Shown here: positions 46,027-55,310 of the stretch, piece by piece
How the letters are laid out: each line of letters opens with the position of its first letter
Numbering within the stretch: the stretch's first letter is position 1
Assembly: GCF_001544875.2 (NCBI RefSeq)
Contig: NZ_FCOA02000001.1
Span: 1-64,000, forward strand
DNA: 64,000 nt
From: Caballeronia hypogeia
GTDB lineage: Bacteria > Pseudomonadota > Gammaproteobacteria > Burkholderiales > Burkholderiaceae
Reading direction: 5' to 3'
The notes under the pieces: generated by a model
The model's database searches: none
What the model saw: the letters and a program-made list of their open reading frames with translations, nothing else
What the model was told of the DNA's origin: nothing
Made by a program: the position numbers and the translations under genes

Positions 46027-48066
46027 TCAGCCGTTCTTCTCCAGATCGCGCTCTTCCTTGTAGCGCGTCTCGAAATCGCGCAGACGCGCGGAAATCGCCG
46101 ACAGATCATAGAAGCCGACGTTTTTCACGTCGCGTGCTTCCTTCAGCTGGCGGATCGCGGACGGCCACGCGCCGTCGAGCGCGAATTTCTCGGCCATCGC
46201 CTGATGCTGCTGTAGCGGATCGTTGAGCCCCACGCTCGCCTGGGCGAGGTAGAGCCACCAGTCAGGGCGGGTCGGCTCGGCGCGCGTTTCCTGGCGCGCG
46301 AGCGCTTGCGCCTGCGCAAAGCGATGCGCCGACAGCAGCGCCTGCAGATGCACGTCGATGGCCGCGTGCGACTCCGGCCAGCGCTTCTGCGCAATGTCGG
46401 CCAGGCGAATCGCGTCGTCGTTGCGGCCGGCGCGGCGCGCGATATCGGCGGCGAGCACGTCGAGGCTCGGCGTGCTGCGCGGCGGCGCTTGAACCGGCTG
46501 CGCGGGCGTCGCGGGTGCTTTCTTCGGCTGCGGCATGCGGCTGCCGTAGACATGGACCGGCGGCAGCGCGATATCGCTGCTCGGGCGCGCCGCCGCCTCG
46601 GACGCCGGTTGCGCGGTTTGGCCGAGATCGAGCGTGGCGCGCGCATGGTTGAGCGGCGTGACGGTCATCGATGCATCGAGATTGCGCAGAGACGGCTCCG
46701 TGTTCTTGCGCGCCGGCGCGGACGGTGCGGTCGGCGGCGCGCTCGCCTTTTCCGTCTCCTTCTCCTTCGCCACCCGCGCGCGTTCCTCCTGCTGAACCTG
46801 CGCCGACGCCGCCGCCGCGTTGGCCTCCCCGCCCTCGAAGAGCTTGCGCGCGCGGGCGAGCGCGTCGCTGGCGGCGTCATAGTTGCCCATCAGCGATTGC
46901 GCGAGCGCGATCCCATACCAATTCGAGGCGGGATTGAGCGCCGTCTGGTCCTCGATCTCGGATTTCAGCCGGCTCGCGACCTCGCGATAGTCGCTCGCGT
47001 AGTTCACCTGCAACACGCGCGCGCGGGCGCGCACGAACGCGTATTCCGTCGACTGATGCGGCTGCCGGTAAGGCACCCGGCGCGCTCGGCCTTCCATGTC
47101 GGCGATGCGGTCGGTCGTGAGCGGGTGCGTGCGCACGTAAGGCGGCACGCCGTTATCGGCCATGGTCGAACGGTCGAGGCGCTCGAAAAACGCGGGCATC
47201 GCGTACGGATCGTAGCCGGCTGCGGCGAGCATCTGGAAGCCGACACGGTCGGCTTCGTGCTCGGCCGCGCGCGAGAAGCGCAGTTGATTGTCGACGGCGA
47301 ACGCCTGTCCGCCCATTGCGATGCCCATGCCGAGATCGCCGCTATGCGCGAGCAGCCCCGCGAGCAGGCCGGCGAGCATCCCGGCGAGCGCCGCATAGCT
47401 GCTCTTTTCGCGCGTGCCGAGCATGCGCGCGATATGCCGTTGCAGCACGTGCCCCATTTCGTGGCCGATGACCGACGCCAGTTCCGATTCGGTTTGCGTC
47501 GCCGCAATGAGCCCGGTATTGACGCCGATGAAGCCGCCCGGCATGGAGAACGCGTTGATCTGAGAATCGCGCACAGCGAAGAGATCGAAATCCGGCCGGT
47601 AGCCGCCGAGATATTGAGTCGCCGCCGCGGCGGAGAGCTTCGACGAGATCGAATCGAGGTAATCGCGCAGCAGCCAGTCGTCGAGATAATCGGGATCGGC
47701 TCGCACTTCACGCATCATTTTCTCGCCGACGCGGCGCTCGGCCTGTGGCGTGAGCGCGCCGCCGGAGCCGTCGCCGAGATCGGGCAATTGCACCGACGAC
47801 AACGGCGCGCGCAGGCCGGACATGGTGCCCGGGCGGTTGGCGAAGCGGCTCTCCGCGCCGCCATAGACGCCGAACACGCCCTCCGCGACGTTGGCGGGCA
47901 GGTCGCCGCCGCTGGCGTTTTCCTGCGATGCGCGCAGTTGCGCGGCGGCGAGCGTGCCGGTCGCGCCGGCGCCGGGCGCGCTCGATTGCGCCAGCGCCGC
48001 GGGCGGCATGGCGAGGACAGTGCACAACAGGGAAACGAGCACGCGGCTCGGACGTGTCGGAAGCAT
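46027..48066 (-). CDS. M48 metalloprotease with TPR-like C-terminus (BepA/YfgC family)
   Basis: A 679-residue periplasmic protease/chaperone. A signal peptide (about 1-26) is followed by the M48 catalytic domain with HEMGH (zinc ligands His202 and His206) and the third ligand in SRAAEHEADRVGF. The C-terminal half has a proline-rich, low-complexity section (about 430-540), then TPR-like helices. BepA assists outer-membrane beta-barrel and LptD assembly and degrades stalled intermediates. At 679 residues this is longer than E. coli BepA (~490), mainly through the low-complexity insert. Divergent from moaC. Confidence 0.9.
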   Translation of the reverse strand: MLPTRPSRVLVSLLCTVLAMPPAALAQSSAPGAGATGTLAAAQLRASQENASGGDLPANVAEGVFGVYGGAESRFANRPGTMSGLRAPLSSVQLPDLGDGSGGALTPQAERRVGEKMMREVRADPDYLDDWLLRDYLDSISSKLSAAAATQYLGGYRPDFDLFAVRDSQINAFSMPGGFIGVNTGLIAATQTESELASVIGHEMGHVLQRHIARMLGTREKSSYAALAGMLAGLLAGLLAHSGDLGMGIAMGGQAFAVDNQLRFSRAAEHEADRVGFQMLAAAGYDPYAMPAFFERLDRSTMADNGVPPYVRTHPLTTDRIADMEGRARRVPYRQPHQSTEYAFVRARARVLQVNYASDYREVASRLKSEIEDQTALNPASNWYGIALAQSLMGNYDAASDALARARKLFEGGEANAAAASAQVQQEERARVAKEKETEKASAPPTAPSAPARKNTEPSLRNLDASMTVTPLNHARATLDLGQTAQPASEAAARPSSDIALPPVHVYGSRMPQPKKAPATPAQPVQAPPRSTPSLDVLAADIARRAGRNDDAIRLADIAQKRWPESHAAIDVHLQALLSAHRFAQAQALARQETRAEPTRPDWWLYLAQASVGLNDPLQQHQAMAEKFALDGAWPSAIRQLKEARDVKNVGFYDLSAISARLRDFETRYKEERDLEKNG

Positions 48067-48241
48067 TGCGCGGAAACCGTCGAGGCGCCGATGATCGGCT
48101 CGAAGATTAAAACGAGCTTATCGTATCAAGTGCCGCGCGTGGAACGGTGCGCGCTGGCCGTGCGCTGCGCTGACGGCGACCTTTGGCGAAAAACGCATGA
48201 AATCACGCTGGTATGATGGGCGCCCATTCGAAGGAGACGCT

Positions 48242-48739
48242 ATGTCCGGACTCACCCATTTCGATGCCGCCGGCGAGGCGCATATGGTCGATGTCGGCGC
48301 CAAGGGCGAGACGCGGCGCATCGCCATCGCGCGCGGCTCGATCGCGATGCTCGAACCCACGCTCGCGCTGATCCGCGAAGGCCGCGCGAAGAAAGGCGAT
48401 GTGCTGGGCGTCGCGCGCATCGCGGCGATCCAGGGCGCGAAACGCACCGCCGATCTGATCCCGCTGTGCCATCCGCTGGCGCTCACGCGTGTCGCGGTGG
48501 ATTTCGAGATCGATGACGCGCTGCCCGGCGTGCATTGCGAAGTGCGCGTGGAGACGGTCGGGCGCACGGGCGTGGAGATGGAGGCGCTGACCGCCGTGCA
48601 GGTCGGATTGCTGACGATCTACGACATGTGCAAGGCGGTGGATCGGGGAATGACCATCACCAATGTGAAGGTCATGGAAAAGCATGGCGGCAAGTCGGGG
48701 GATTGGGTGGCGGAGAAGCGCACATCGCCGGCACCCTGA
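48242..48739 (+). CDS. moaC: Cyclic pyranopterin monophosphate synthase
   Basis: A 165-residue enzyme of molybdenum cofactor synthesis that converts 3',8-cH2GTP to cPMP. Signature blocks are [76 protein letters not shown] and [11 protein letters not shown] strong AAGGAGACG precedes the ATG at 48242; earlier in-frame codons are not needed. Convergent with pglL, with 7 bp between stops. Confidence 0.96.
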   Translation: MSGLTHFDAAGEAHMVDVGAKGETRRIAIARGSIAMLEPTLALIREGRAKKGDVLGVARIAAIQGAKRTADLIPLCHPLALTRVAVDFEIDDALPGVHCEVRVETVGRTGVEMEALTAVQVGLLTIYDMCKAVDRGMTITNVKVMEKHGGKSGDWVAEKRTSPAP

Positions 48740-48746
48740 AACGCCC

Positions 48747-50558
48747 TCACTCCTCGTCGTCGTCTTCCTCCGTCGACGGCAGATGATTCGTCGCCGGCAC
48801 GCCATAAAGCCTCACCAGATCCGCCTTGAACGATGCCAGCGGCTTGCCCGCTTCATCGACGAGCTCGAAGACAGCGGCAAGCTGCTTCGGCCAGTCGTGC
48901 AACTCGGTGGCGAAGATCTTGAGCCGCGCCATCGTGTCGAGCGCTTCCGCCTTCTGGCCGGCGAGCGCCTGCAGCACCGCGTAGCGCCGCAGCACGGTCT
49001 CGCCCGGCAGCAGTGCAATCGCCTTCCGGTGCGCCGCGAGCTTTTCCTCGATGTTCTGCGCGTTGATGGGCAAGAGCGTGGCCGCGCCGTATTCGCCCCA
49101 CGCCGTGAACAGGAACGACGGATTGTCGCGATACTGCTCCGCCGGTCGCGAACCGTAATACAGCACTTCGGCGCGGTTGTAGTCGCGCAAAGTCGGATAG
49201 AGCGCCGCGAGTCCGCCGAGCACGAGCACCACGTACACGCCGTATGACAGCGGCCGCGCGACGAGCCGCAACGCCCGCGGCTCCAGCAGCCCGATGACGA
49301 GCATCGCCGGCATCAGGAAGAACATGTACTGCTGCGGATACTCGACGAGCGCATGCATCATCAGTACGCCGAGTAGCGAAAGCGCGAAGATGCGCGCCGG
49401 CGTCTGCGGCGCGCGCAGCACGCGAATCAGCCAGAACACCACGCCGACCACCAGAATCGCGACGCCGAGCGCGCCCGTCTTCGCCAGCAGGTCGATGAAA
49501 ATGTCATGCGCGTTGTTGGCGATCTCCACGCCGCCCAGATCGCGCACGAGATCGAACTGATAACGCGGAAATTCGCCCCAGCCAACGCCCAGCAGCGGAT
49601 GCGTCTTGAACATGGTCCAGCCGTACTTCCACAGCGCGAGGCGCGGCGCGATCTGATTCGCGTCCTGCATGCGCTCCGCCGCCGATTGCGCGAGCCCGAA
49701 GTCGTAGTGCACGTTGGCCCAGCGCACCGCCGCGTTCACCGCGAAAAACACGATGGCGAGCAGAACCGGCACGAGCCACGCGCGCATGTCACGCCGGCCG
49801 GGGCCATCGAATCCTTCGGAGGCGGCGGGGCGTCCCATGACGAACGCCATCCAGAATCCGGCGACGACGATCACGGCCGTCTGCAACCACGGCCCGCGTG
49901 ACACCGTCAGCGCGAGCCCGAGCGAATACACCGCCGACAACACGACCCACAGCACGACCGGCAAGCGGCGCGTCTGCACGAAATACAGCGCGCCCGCCAA
50001 CGCGAAAGCGATGACCGTTGCCAGGTGATTTGCCTGCGCCATGTTCCCGAACGGACGACGGTCGATCGTCACGTTGTAAGCAACCACGAACGGCGTGAAC
50101 TTCACCTCAAGATGCAGCAACTGCACGATCTGACAGAAGACCGCAAACAGGCCGCCGACCATCAGGGCCGCCGCGCCGACGCGCAACGCCTTCTCCGCGA
50201 GCCCCGCGCGCACGAGTCCGAAACCCGTATGCACCGCGACGAACGATGCGAGCAGATATGCGCCGCCGAGCCAGTTCATCGACGGCTGCGCGACCGGCAG
50301 GAGCACCGTCTGCGCGACGAGCAGCAACCCGAACGCGAGCGGCATCAGTGCGACGACCGGCGATGCGAACGGCACTCTCGGCTCGGACACGCGCACGAGC
50401 AGCGCGACCGTCGCTCCAAGCGCGAGATAAAGCGCGAGCGCGCTGTATTCGGCATAGAAGGTCGGAATCGGATACGTGTGGTTGACGACGGCAAACGGAA
50501 ACGTCAACGCAAGGCACAGGACGGCAAGACAGAGATAGCGCGCGTATTGGGAAGGCAT
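48747..50558 (-). CDS. pglL: PglL-type O-oligosaccharyltransferase (Wzy_C/O-antigen ligase family)
   Basis: A 603-residue polytopic inner-membrane protein with about 11-12 helices and the Wzy_C domain. Key segments are FGNMAQANHLATVIAF, LTVSRGPWLQ, and the large periplasmic loop with GWTMFKTHPLLGVGWGEFPRYQFD and NNAHDIFIDLLAKTGALG. A soluble C-terminal region with TPR-like helices (about 440-600) ends in an acidic tail. These are features of PglL general O-glycosylation ligases rather than WaaL. A pilin gene lies just upstream on the same strand, a frequent partner. The ligase transfers lipid-linked glycan to Ser/Thr of exported proteins. Confidence 0.85.
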   Translation of the reverse strand: MPSQYARYLCLAVLCLALTFPFAVVNHTYPIPTFYAEYSALALYLALGATVALLVRVSEPRVPFASPVVALMPLAFGLLLVAQTVLLPVAQPSMNWLGGAYLLASFVAVHTGFGLVRAGLAEKALRVGAAALMVGGLFAVFCQIVQLLHLEVKFTPFVVAYNVTIDRRPFGNMAQANHLATVIAFALAGALYFVQTRRLPVVLWVVLSAVYSLGLALTVSRGPWLQTAVIVVAGFWMAFVMGRPAASEGFDGPGRRDMRAWLVPVLLAIVFFAVNAAVRWANVHYDFGLAQSAAERMQDANQIAPRLALWKYGWTMFKTHPLLGVGWGEFPRYQFDLVRDLGGVEIANNAHDIFIDLLAKTGALGVAILVVGVVFWLIRVLRAPQTPARIFALSLLGVLMMHALVEYPQQYMFFLMPAMLVIGLLEPRALRLVARPLSYGVYVVLVLGGLAALYPTLRDYNRAEVLYYGSRPAEQYRDNPSFLFTAWGEYGAATLLPINAQNIEEKLAAHRKAIALLPGETVLRRYAVLQALAGQKAEALDTMARLKIFATELHDWPKQLAAVFELVDEAGKPLASFKADLVRLYGVPATNHLPSTEEDDDEE

Positions 50559-50744
50559 GAGGGACTGGGAACGTCGGCAACCGGCGCACTATACAAAACT
50601 TTGCCCCCGCTGTCCGGCGAACGGCCGGAATTGCGGCGAATTCGCCGCCTTTCGCGGAAAAACGACGTCCCGAGGCGCGGCGACGGCACAAATGCTGCCG
50701 ACGTCGCGTCCCCCTCTTCCGATGCATCGGTGCTTTCGCACCGT

Positions 50745-51338
50745 TTACGCACGGCACTCCGGCGGCGCGAGATTGCCCGACAACGTCGGCGCCTGCGCCG
50801 GCATCGGTCCCGCACCCGGCGCGGGCAACGATGAGGCCGTCTTCGCGCCCGCGAAACATTCCCAGGTGACCGAGCCCGCCTGCACCGCGCCACGCGCAAG
50901 CGCAATGCGCGCGGTCGGGGTTTCGACGTTATCGGGCGTCGATGGCACGAGCACGAGCGTGTTCGAGCCAGCGGGCGCGACGCGCGTCGAGTACGCGATC
51001 GTGATCTGGCCCGTGTCGCTGTCGACCTGAATCGACTCGACGTTGCGCGTTCCCGGCGGCGACGCGTAGCCGCCAGCGAGATCCGACCCGCTCGCCGCGT
51101 TTTCCGCGACCGCGAGCCGCGCCGACGCCGCCAGCGCGATGCCCTCGCCCACGCGGCTTCTCGCCAGATAGTCCTGATAGGCGGGAATCGCGTACGCCGC
51201 GACCACGCCGACGATCGCCAGCACGATCATGAGTTCGATCAACGTGAAGCCTCGCGCCGCCGCCTCGCCCGCGCGGCCCAGCCAGTCCAGCGCGCGCTGC
51301 CCGCGCGACGCGTTCAACCTGAAAACCATCGATGTCAT
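50745..51338 (-). CDS. Type IV pilin-like protein (PilA/PilE family)
   Basis: A 197-residue prepilin. The type III leader ends [25 protein letters not shown], with the prepilin-peptidase cleavage after Gly30, Phe31 as residue 1 of the mature protein and Glu35 as the conserved Glu5. The mature part has the long N-terminal helix, a beta-rich globular domain, and two C-terminal cysteines (WECFAG and PPECRA) for the D-region disulphide. The 30-residue leader is longer than the common 6-10 residues. The ATG follows AGGGAG. A Ser/Ala/Pro-rich stretch before the last Cys is a plausible glycan acceptor for the neighbouring ligase. Confidence 0.9.
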   Translation of the reverse strand: MTSMVFRLNASRGQRALDWLGRAGEAAARGFTLIELMIVLAIVGVVAAYAIPAYQDYLARSRVGEGIALAASARLAVAENAASGSDLAGGYASPPGTRNVESIQVDSDTGQITIAYSTRVAPAGSNTLVLVPSTPDNVETPTARIALARGAVQAGSVTWECFAGAKTASSLPAPGAGPMPAQAPTLSGNLAPPECRA

Positions 51339-51366
51339 TGCTGCTCCCTGAAGTACGGAAAGAACG

Positions 51367-51402
51367 AAAAGCGCCCGCCGCGTGATGCGGACAGGACGCT
51401 TC
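51367..51402 (-). terminator. Terminator of terC
   Basis: An imperfect GC-rich hairpin with arms AAGCG...CGCTT and inner GCGG pairing, followed on the minus strand by TTTT. It lies about 75 bp after the terC stop and before the pilin start. Confidence 0.6.
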
Positions 51403-51474
51403 GATCGTATTGAGGGAGCAGGAAAAGCGGCAGTCGGCCGAATGGCCTAGGAGAATTTGCCGACGCGCGCGAAA

Positions 51475-52185
51475 TCAGCCCGCCGCGCCATCGGCGTTCG
51501 CAAGCGCGCGGCGTTTCATCAGCCAGCCCGCCGCGACCACGCACAGCGCGCCCGCCACACGCGCCGCATATTCGACGAAATCGGTATTGAGCGCCGGCCA
51601 CCGGTCGATGAACGGATCGTCGATGATGAGCCCGCCCGCGATCCATCCGAGCAGCCCCGCGCCCAGCAGCACGACCGTCGGAAAGCGATCGAGCAGCTTC
51701 AGCACCAGCGTGCTGCCCCACACGATCAGCGGAATGCTCACGATCAGCCCGAAGATCACCAGCGTGAGCCGATGGCGCGGATCGGCTGCCTCCGCCGCGC
51801 CCGCGATCGCGATCACGTTGTCGAGGCTCATCACGGCGTCGGCGACGATGATGGTCTTGATCGCCGCCAGCAAGCGGTCGGATGCGTCGATGTGGTGATC
51901 GTCGTGGTCCGGCTGCATCAGCTTCACGCCGATCCACAGCAGCAACAGGCCGCCCAGGAACTTGATGAACGGAATGTCGAGCAACAGCACGGCGAAGGCG
52001 ATCAGCACGACGCGCAGGACGATCGCGCCGAGCGTGCCGAACACGATGCCGCGCGTGCGCTGCGCGTCCGGCAGATTGCGGCACGCGAGCGCGATCACCA
52101 CGGCGTTGTCGCCGCCGAGCAGGATGTCGATCACGATGATCTGGAAGACCGCGCCCCAATGGAGCGTCGAAAAGAATTCGAGCAT
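51475..52185 (-). CDS. TerC-family integral membrane protein
   Basis: A 236-residue membrane protein with about seven helices. The TerC hallmark acidic pairs are present: DILLGGDNAVVIALACRNLP and VADAVMSLDNVIAIAGAA. Members export manganese or other divalent ions and protect metalation of secreted enzymes; the tellurite-resistance name is historical. A His/Asp-rich cytoplasmic loop (DHDDHHIDASD) lies between the halves. No yybP-ykoY manganese riboswitch fits in the short gap upstream. Downstream of sucD but separated from it by a terminator. Confidence 0.9.
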   Translation of the reverse strand: MLEFFSTLHWGAVFQIIVIDILLGGDNAVVIALACRNLPDAQRTRGIVFGTLGAIVLRVVLIAFAVLLLDIPFIKFLGGLLLLWIGVKLMQPDHDDHHIDASDRLLAAIKTIIVADAVMSLDNVIAIAGAAEAADPRHRLTLVIFGLIVSIPLIVWGSTLVLKLLDRFPTVVLLGAGLLGWIAGGLIIDDPFIDRWPALNTDFVEYAARVAGALCVVAAGWLMKRRALANADGAAG

Positions 52186-52196
52186 GAGACAAAAAC

Positions 52197-52229
52197 AAAA
52201 AAGCGAGGAAGCAACGCTCCCTCGCTTTT
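52197..52229 (-). terminator. Terminator of sucCD
   Basis: A stem AAAAGCGAGG / CCTCGCTTTT (52199-52208 with 52220-52229) with an 11-nt loop. On the minus strand a T-rich run follows. It lies 64 bp after the sucD stop. Confidence 0.88.
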
Positions 52230-52292
52230 CATCGGCCTATACGAAAGGAATCAGTAAGAGTACCAAACCCTCGCGTAATTTGCCGGCCTGAC

Positions 52293-53174
52293 TTACAGCA
52301 CCGACTTCAGAAGACGCGCCATTTCCGACGGGTTCTTCGTGACCTTGATGCCGCACGCGTCCATGATTTCCAGCTTCGCGTCCGCCGTGTCCGCACCGCC
52401 CGAGATCAGCGCGCCTGCGTGGCCCATGCGCTTGCCCGGAGGCGCCGTCACGCCCGCGATGAAGCCGACGACCGGCTTCTTCATGTTGTCCTTGATCCAG
52501 TAAGCGGCGTTCGCTTCGTCCGGACCGCCGATCTCGCCGATCATGATGACGGCGTCCGTTTCCGGATCGTCGTTGAACATCTTCATCACGTCGATGTGCT
52601 TGAGACCGTTGATCGGATCGCCGCCGATACCGACCGCCGACGACTGGCCGAGGCCCAGCGCCGACAGCTGGCCCACTGCTTCATACGTCAGCGTGCCCGA
52701 ACGCGACACCACGCCGATGCGGCCCTTCTTGTGGATATGACCCGGCATGATGCCGATCTTCAGCTCGTCCGGCGTGATCGTGCCGGGGCAGTTCGGTCCG
52801 AGCAGCAGCGTCTTGCGATTTTCGCGGCGCATGCGGTCCTTGATTTCCAGCATGTCGCGAACCGGAATGCCTTCCGTGATGCAGATCGCGAGATCCAGAT
52901 CGGCTTCGACGGCTTCCCAGATCGCGGCGGCTGCGCCCGCGGGCGGCACGTAGATGACCGAAACGGTCGCGCCGGTTTCGGCCTTCGCTTCCTTCACGGA
53001 CGCGTAGATGGGAATGCCTTCGAAGTCTTCGCCTGCGCGCTTCGGGTTCACACCCGCCACGTACGCTTCGCGGCCGTTCGCGTATTCGCGGCAGGCGCGC
53101 GTGTGGAACTGACCGGTCTTGCCGGTGATGCCCTGCGTGATGACCTTCGTGTCTTTGTTGATCAGAATCGACAT
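52293..53174 (-). CDS. sucD: Succinyl-CoA synthetase, alpha subunit
   Basis: A 293-residue TCA-cycle subunit carrying the phospho-histidine. The CoA-binding Rossmann part has TQGITGKTGQFHTRAC and YVPPAGAAAAIWEA. The ligase part has GPNCPGTI, VSRSGTLTYEA and GIGGDPING. The active-site His252 lies in GKRMGHAGALISGG. It follows sucC on the same strand with 98 bp between and ends in a terminator. Confidence 0.97.
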   Translation of the reverse strand: MSILINKDTKVITQGITGKTGQFHTRACREYANGREAYVAGVNPKRAGEDFEGIPIYASVKEAKAETGATVSVIYVPPAGAAAAIWEAVEADLDLAICITEGIPVRDMLEIKDRMRRENRKTLLLGPNCPGTITPDELKIGIMPGHIHKKGRIGVVSRSGTLTYEAVGQLSALGLGQSSAVGIGGDPINGLKHIDVMKMFNDDPETDAVIMIGEIGGPDEANAAYWIKDNMKKPVVGFIAGVTAPPGKRMGHAGALISGGADTADAKLEIMDACGIKVTKNPSEMARLLKSVL

Positions 53175-53272
53175 GTAGTGACCTCTGTTCGTTTGGCGTC
53201 GCTAAAGCCGGGGCTTTGCGCCGCCATTCGTATCTGGTGGAACGCTCTTCTAAGGCAAAGAAGCGCGTGCGC

Positions 53273-54439
53273 TTACTTGCCTTCGGCTGCCGCGACGACC
53301 TTCCGCGCGGCTTCTTCCATGCTGTCCGCCGAGATGATCGGCAAGCCGGAGTCGGCCAGCATCTTCTTGCCGAGGTCTTCGTTCGTGCCCTTCATGCGCA
53401 CGACGAGCGGCACCTTCAGATCGACAGCCTTCGACGCCGCGATCACGCCTTCCGCGATCACGTCGCAGCGCATGATGCCGCCGAAGATGTTCACCAGAAT
53501 CGCCTTCAGGTTCGGGTTCTTCAGCATCAGCTTGAACGCTTCGGTCACCTTCTCGGTCGTCGCACCGCCGCCGACGTCGAGGAAGTTGGCCGGCTCGCCG
53601 CCGAACAGCTTGATGGTGTCCATCGTCGCCATTGCCAGGCCCGCGCCGTTCACCAGACAGCCGATGTTGCCGTCGAGCGAGATGTACGCGAGGTCGAACT
53701 TCGACGCTTCGACTTCAGCCGGATCTTCTTCGTCAAGATCGCGATACGCGACGATTTCCGGATGACGGAACAGCGCGTTCGAGTCGAAGTTGAACTTGGC
53801 GTCGAGCGCGATGACCTTGCCGTCGCCGGTCACGATCAGCGGGTTGATTTCCGCGAGCGATGCGTCGGTTTCGAAGAACGCCTTGTACAGGCCTTGCAGG
53901 ATCGCGCGCGCTTGCGGGATCGATGCATCGGGAATGCCGATCTTGCGTGCGAGGTCATCCGCGTCCTTGTCCTGCAGACCGGTCGACGGCTCGACGGCGA
54001 ACTTGTGCAGCAGCTCCGGCGTCTTTTCCGCGACTTCCTCGATGTCCATGCCGCCTTCGCTCGACGCCATCACGACGATCTTCTGCGAAACGCGGTCGAG
54101 CACGAGGCCGACGTACAGTTCCTTCTTGATGTCCGCGCCTTCTTCGATGAGCAGGCGGTTCACCTTCTGGCCTTCCGGGCCGGTCTGGTGCGTGACGAGC
54201 TGCATGCCGAGGATCTGGTTCGCGTATTCGCGGACCTGCTCGATCGACTTCGCGACCTTCACGCCGCCGCCCTTGCCGCGTCCGCCAGCGTGGATCTGCG
54301 CCTTGACGACCCAAACCGGGCCGCCCAGCTGCTCCGCGGCCTTGACCGCATCATCCACCGAGAACACGGGTGTGCCGCGCGGGACCGCGACGCCGAATTT
54401 CCGCAGGATTTCCTTACCCTGGTACTCGTGAATCTTCAT
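53273..54439 (-). CDS. sucC: Succinyl-CoA synthetase, beta subunit
   Basis: A 388-residue ATP-grasp subunit that binds nucleotide and forms succinyl-CoA with SucD. Recognisable are [70 protein letters not shown], and the [17 protein letters not shown] power-helix region. Standard length. First gene of the sucCD pair. Confidence 0.97.
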   Translation of the reverse strand: MKIHEYQGKEILRKFGVAVPRGTPVFSVDDAVKAAEQLGGPVWVVKAQIHAGGRGKGGGVKVAKSIEQVREYANQILGMQLVTHQTGPEGQKVNRLLIEEGADIKKELYVGLVLDRVSQKIVVMASSEGGMDIEEVAEKTPELLHKFAVEPSTGLQDKDADDLARKIGIPDASIPQARAILQGLYKAFFETDASLAEINPLIVTGDGKVIALDAKFNFDSNALFRHPEIVAYRDLDEEDPAEVEASKFDLAYISLDGNIGCLVNGAGLAMATMDTIKLFGGEPANFLDVGGGATTEKVTEAFKLMLKNPNLKAILVNIFGGIMRCDVIAEGVIAASKAVDLKVPLVVRMKGTNEDLGKKMLADSGLPIISADSMEEAARKVVAAAEGK

Positions 54440-54550
54440 GCGTGATTCCTTCAGTCTGAGAGTTGGAGTGAACTTCTGTTTGCTTGAACCGCTGTTTCTT
54501 CGATTCTTGTTTGTTGAATTCCGTGCGTACGCGCAAGCGATGCCTGCGCG

Positions 54551-55192
54551 TTACGAGGCGGACTTTGTCTCCGGCCTGTCTTGCACCGTTGTTCCGGATT
54601 GAGGTTTTTCGCCGGGCGCGTGACCGAACCAGCGCGGATAGTACTCCTTGACCGCGGGTCCATCGAAACGCAATGCGTGGCAGCGGCCGAGCTGGAATGG
54701 CGGCTCGTCTTTCGGGACACTTGCGTCGTCGCTTCGATTGAACGGGTTGCCGTCTTCGATCTTCCAGACATCGCCCGCGAATGCCTGGACGGCCGCGGTG
54801 GGCAGCACGCCGCACACTTCGGTGAGATGGGTGCAACCCGCCGTGCCGCGCAGCAACTGATTGGCTTCGCGGCGAAAATTCTTGAGCAGATTGAGACCGA
54901 TGAGCTTGCGATACGCGGGATTGGACTCGGCGCACGAACCGCCATAGGGCGACCATTCCGACGACGCTTCGGCGTCGACGATGGTGCAGGAGCGGTCGAT
55001 GGTGATGCGCAGCCAGAGTTCATGGATCGGCAGGCCATTTGGCCGGACGCCCGTCGCGAGTTGGAAGTCGCGCGGCTTGTCATCGGTTAGACAGGCTTCG
55101 ATATCCCAGAGACCGTCTTCACGCTCGAAGGCTTCCAGCCGAATCGCGCGACGGTGGCGCAATTGTCGGGAAACGGGAGTCGAGAGAGGCAT
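54551..55192 (-). CDS. DUF2889 family protein
   Basis: A 213-residue cytoplasmic protein matching DUF2889. It begins RQLRHRRAIRLEAFEREDGLWDIEACLTDDKP and has GLPIHELWLRITID, then CAESNPAYRKLIGLNLLKNFRREANQLLRGTAGCTHLTE. Conserved His and Cys residues in the last block hint at metal or redox chemistry, but no function is known. A basic tail follows residue 160. It sits between recX and sucC on the same strand. Confidence 0.85.
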   Translation of the reverse strand: MPLSTPVSRQLRHRRAIRLEAFEREDGLWDIEACLTDDKPRDFQLATGVRPNGLPIHELWLRITIDRSCTIVDAEASSEWSPYGGSCAESNPAYRKLIGLNLLKNFRREANQLLRGTAGCTHLTEVCGVLPTAAVQAFAGDVWKIEDGNPFNRSDDASVPKDEPPFQLGRCHALRFDGPAVKEYYPRWFGHAPGEKPQSGTTVQDRPETKSAS

Positions 55193-55310
55193 GCTGGGAG
55201 TGAGCCGGTACGGGGAAAACCGTGGAATTTTAGCATATTGGGTATTTCGGGCCGGGCATTGCGCCAGACGAATGGAACGTGCGTGCAGATCGGCCGCGTT
55301 GGCCCGGCGT

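Noticed and set aside
52186-52292. yybP-ykoY manganese riboswitch before terC
   Set aside because: The gap is almost filled by the sucCD terminator, and none of the conserved riboswitch loop motifs is visible.
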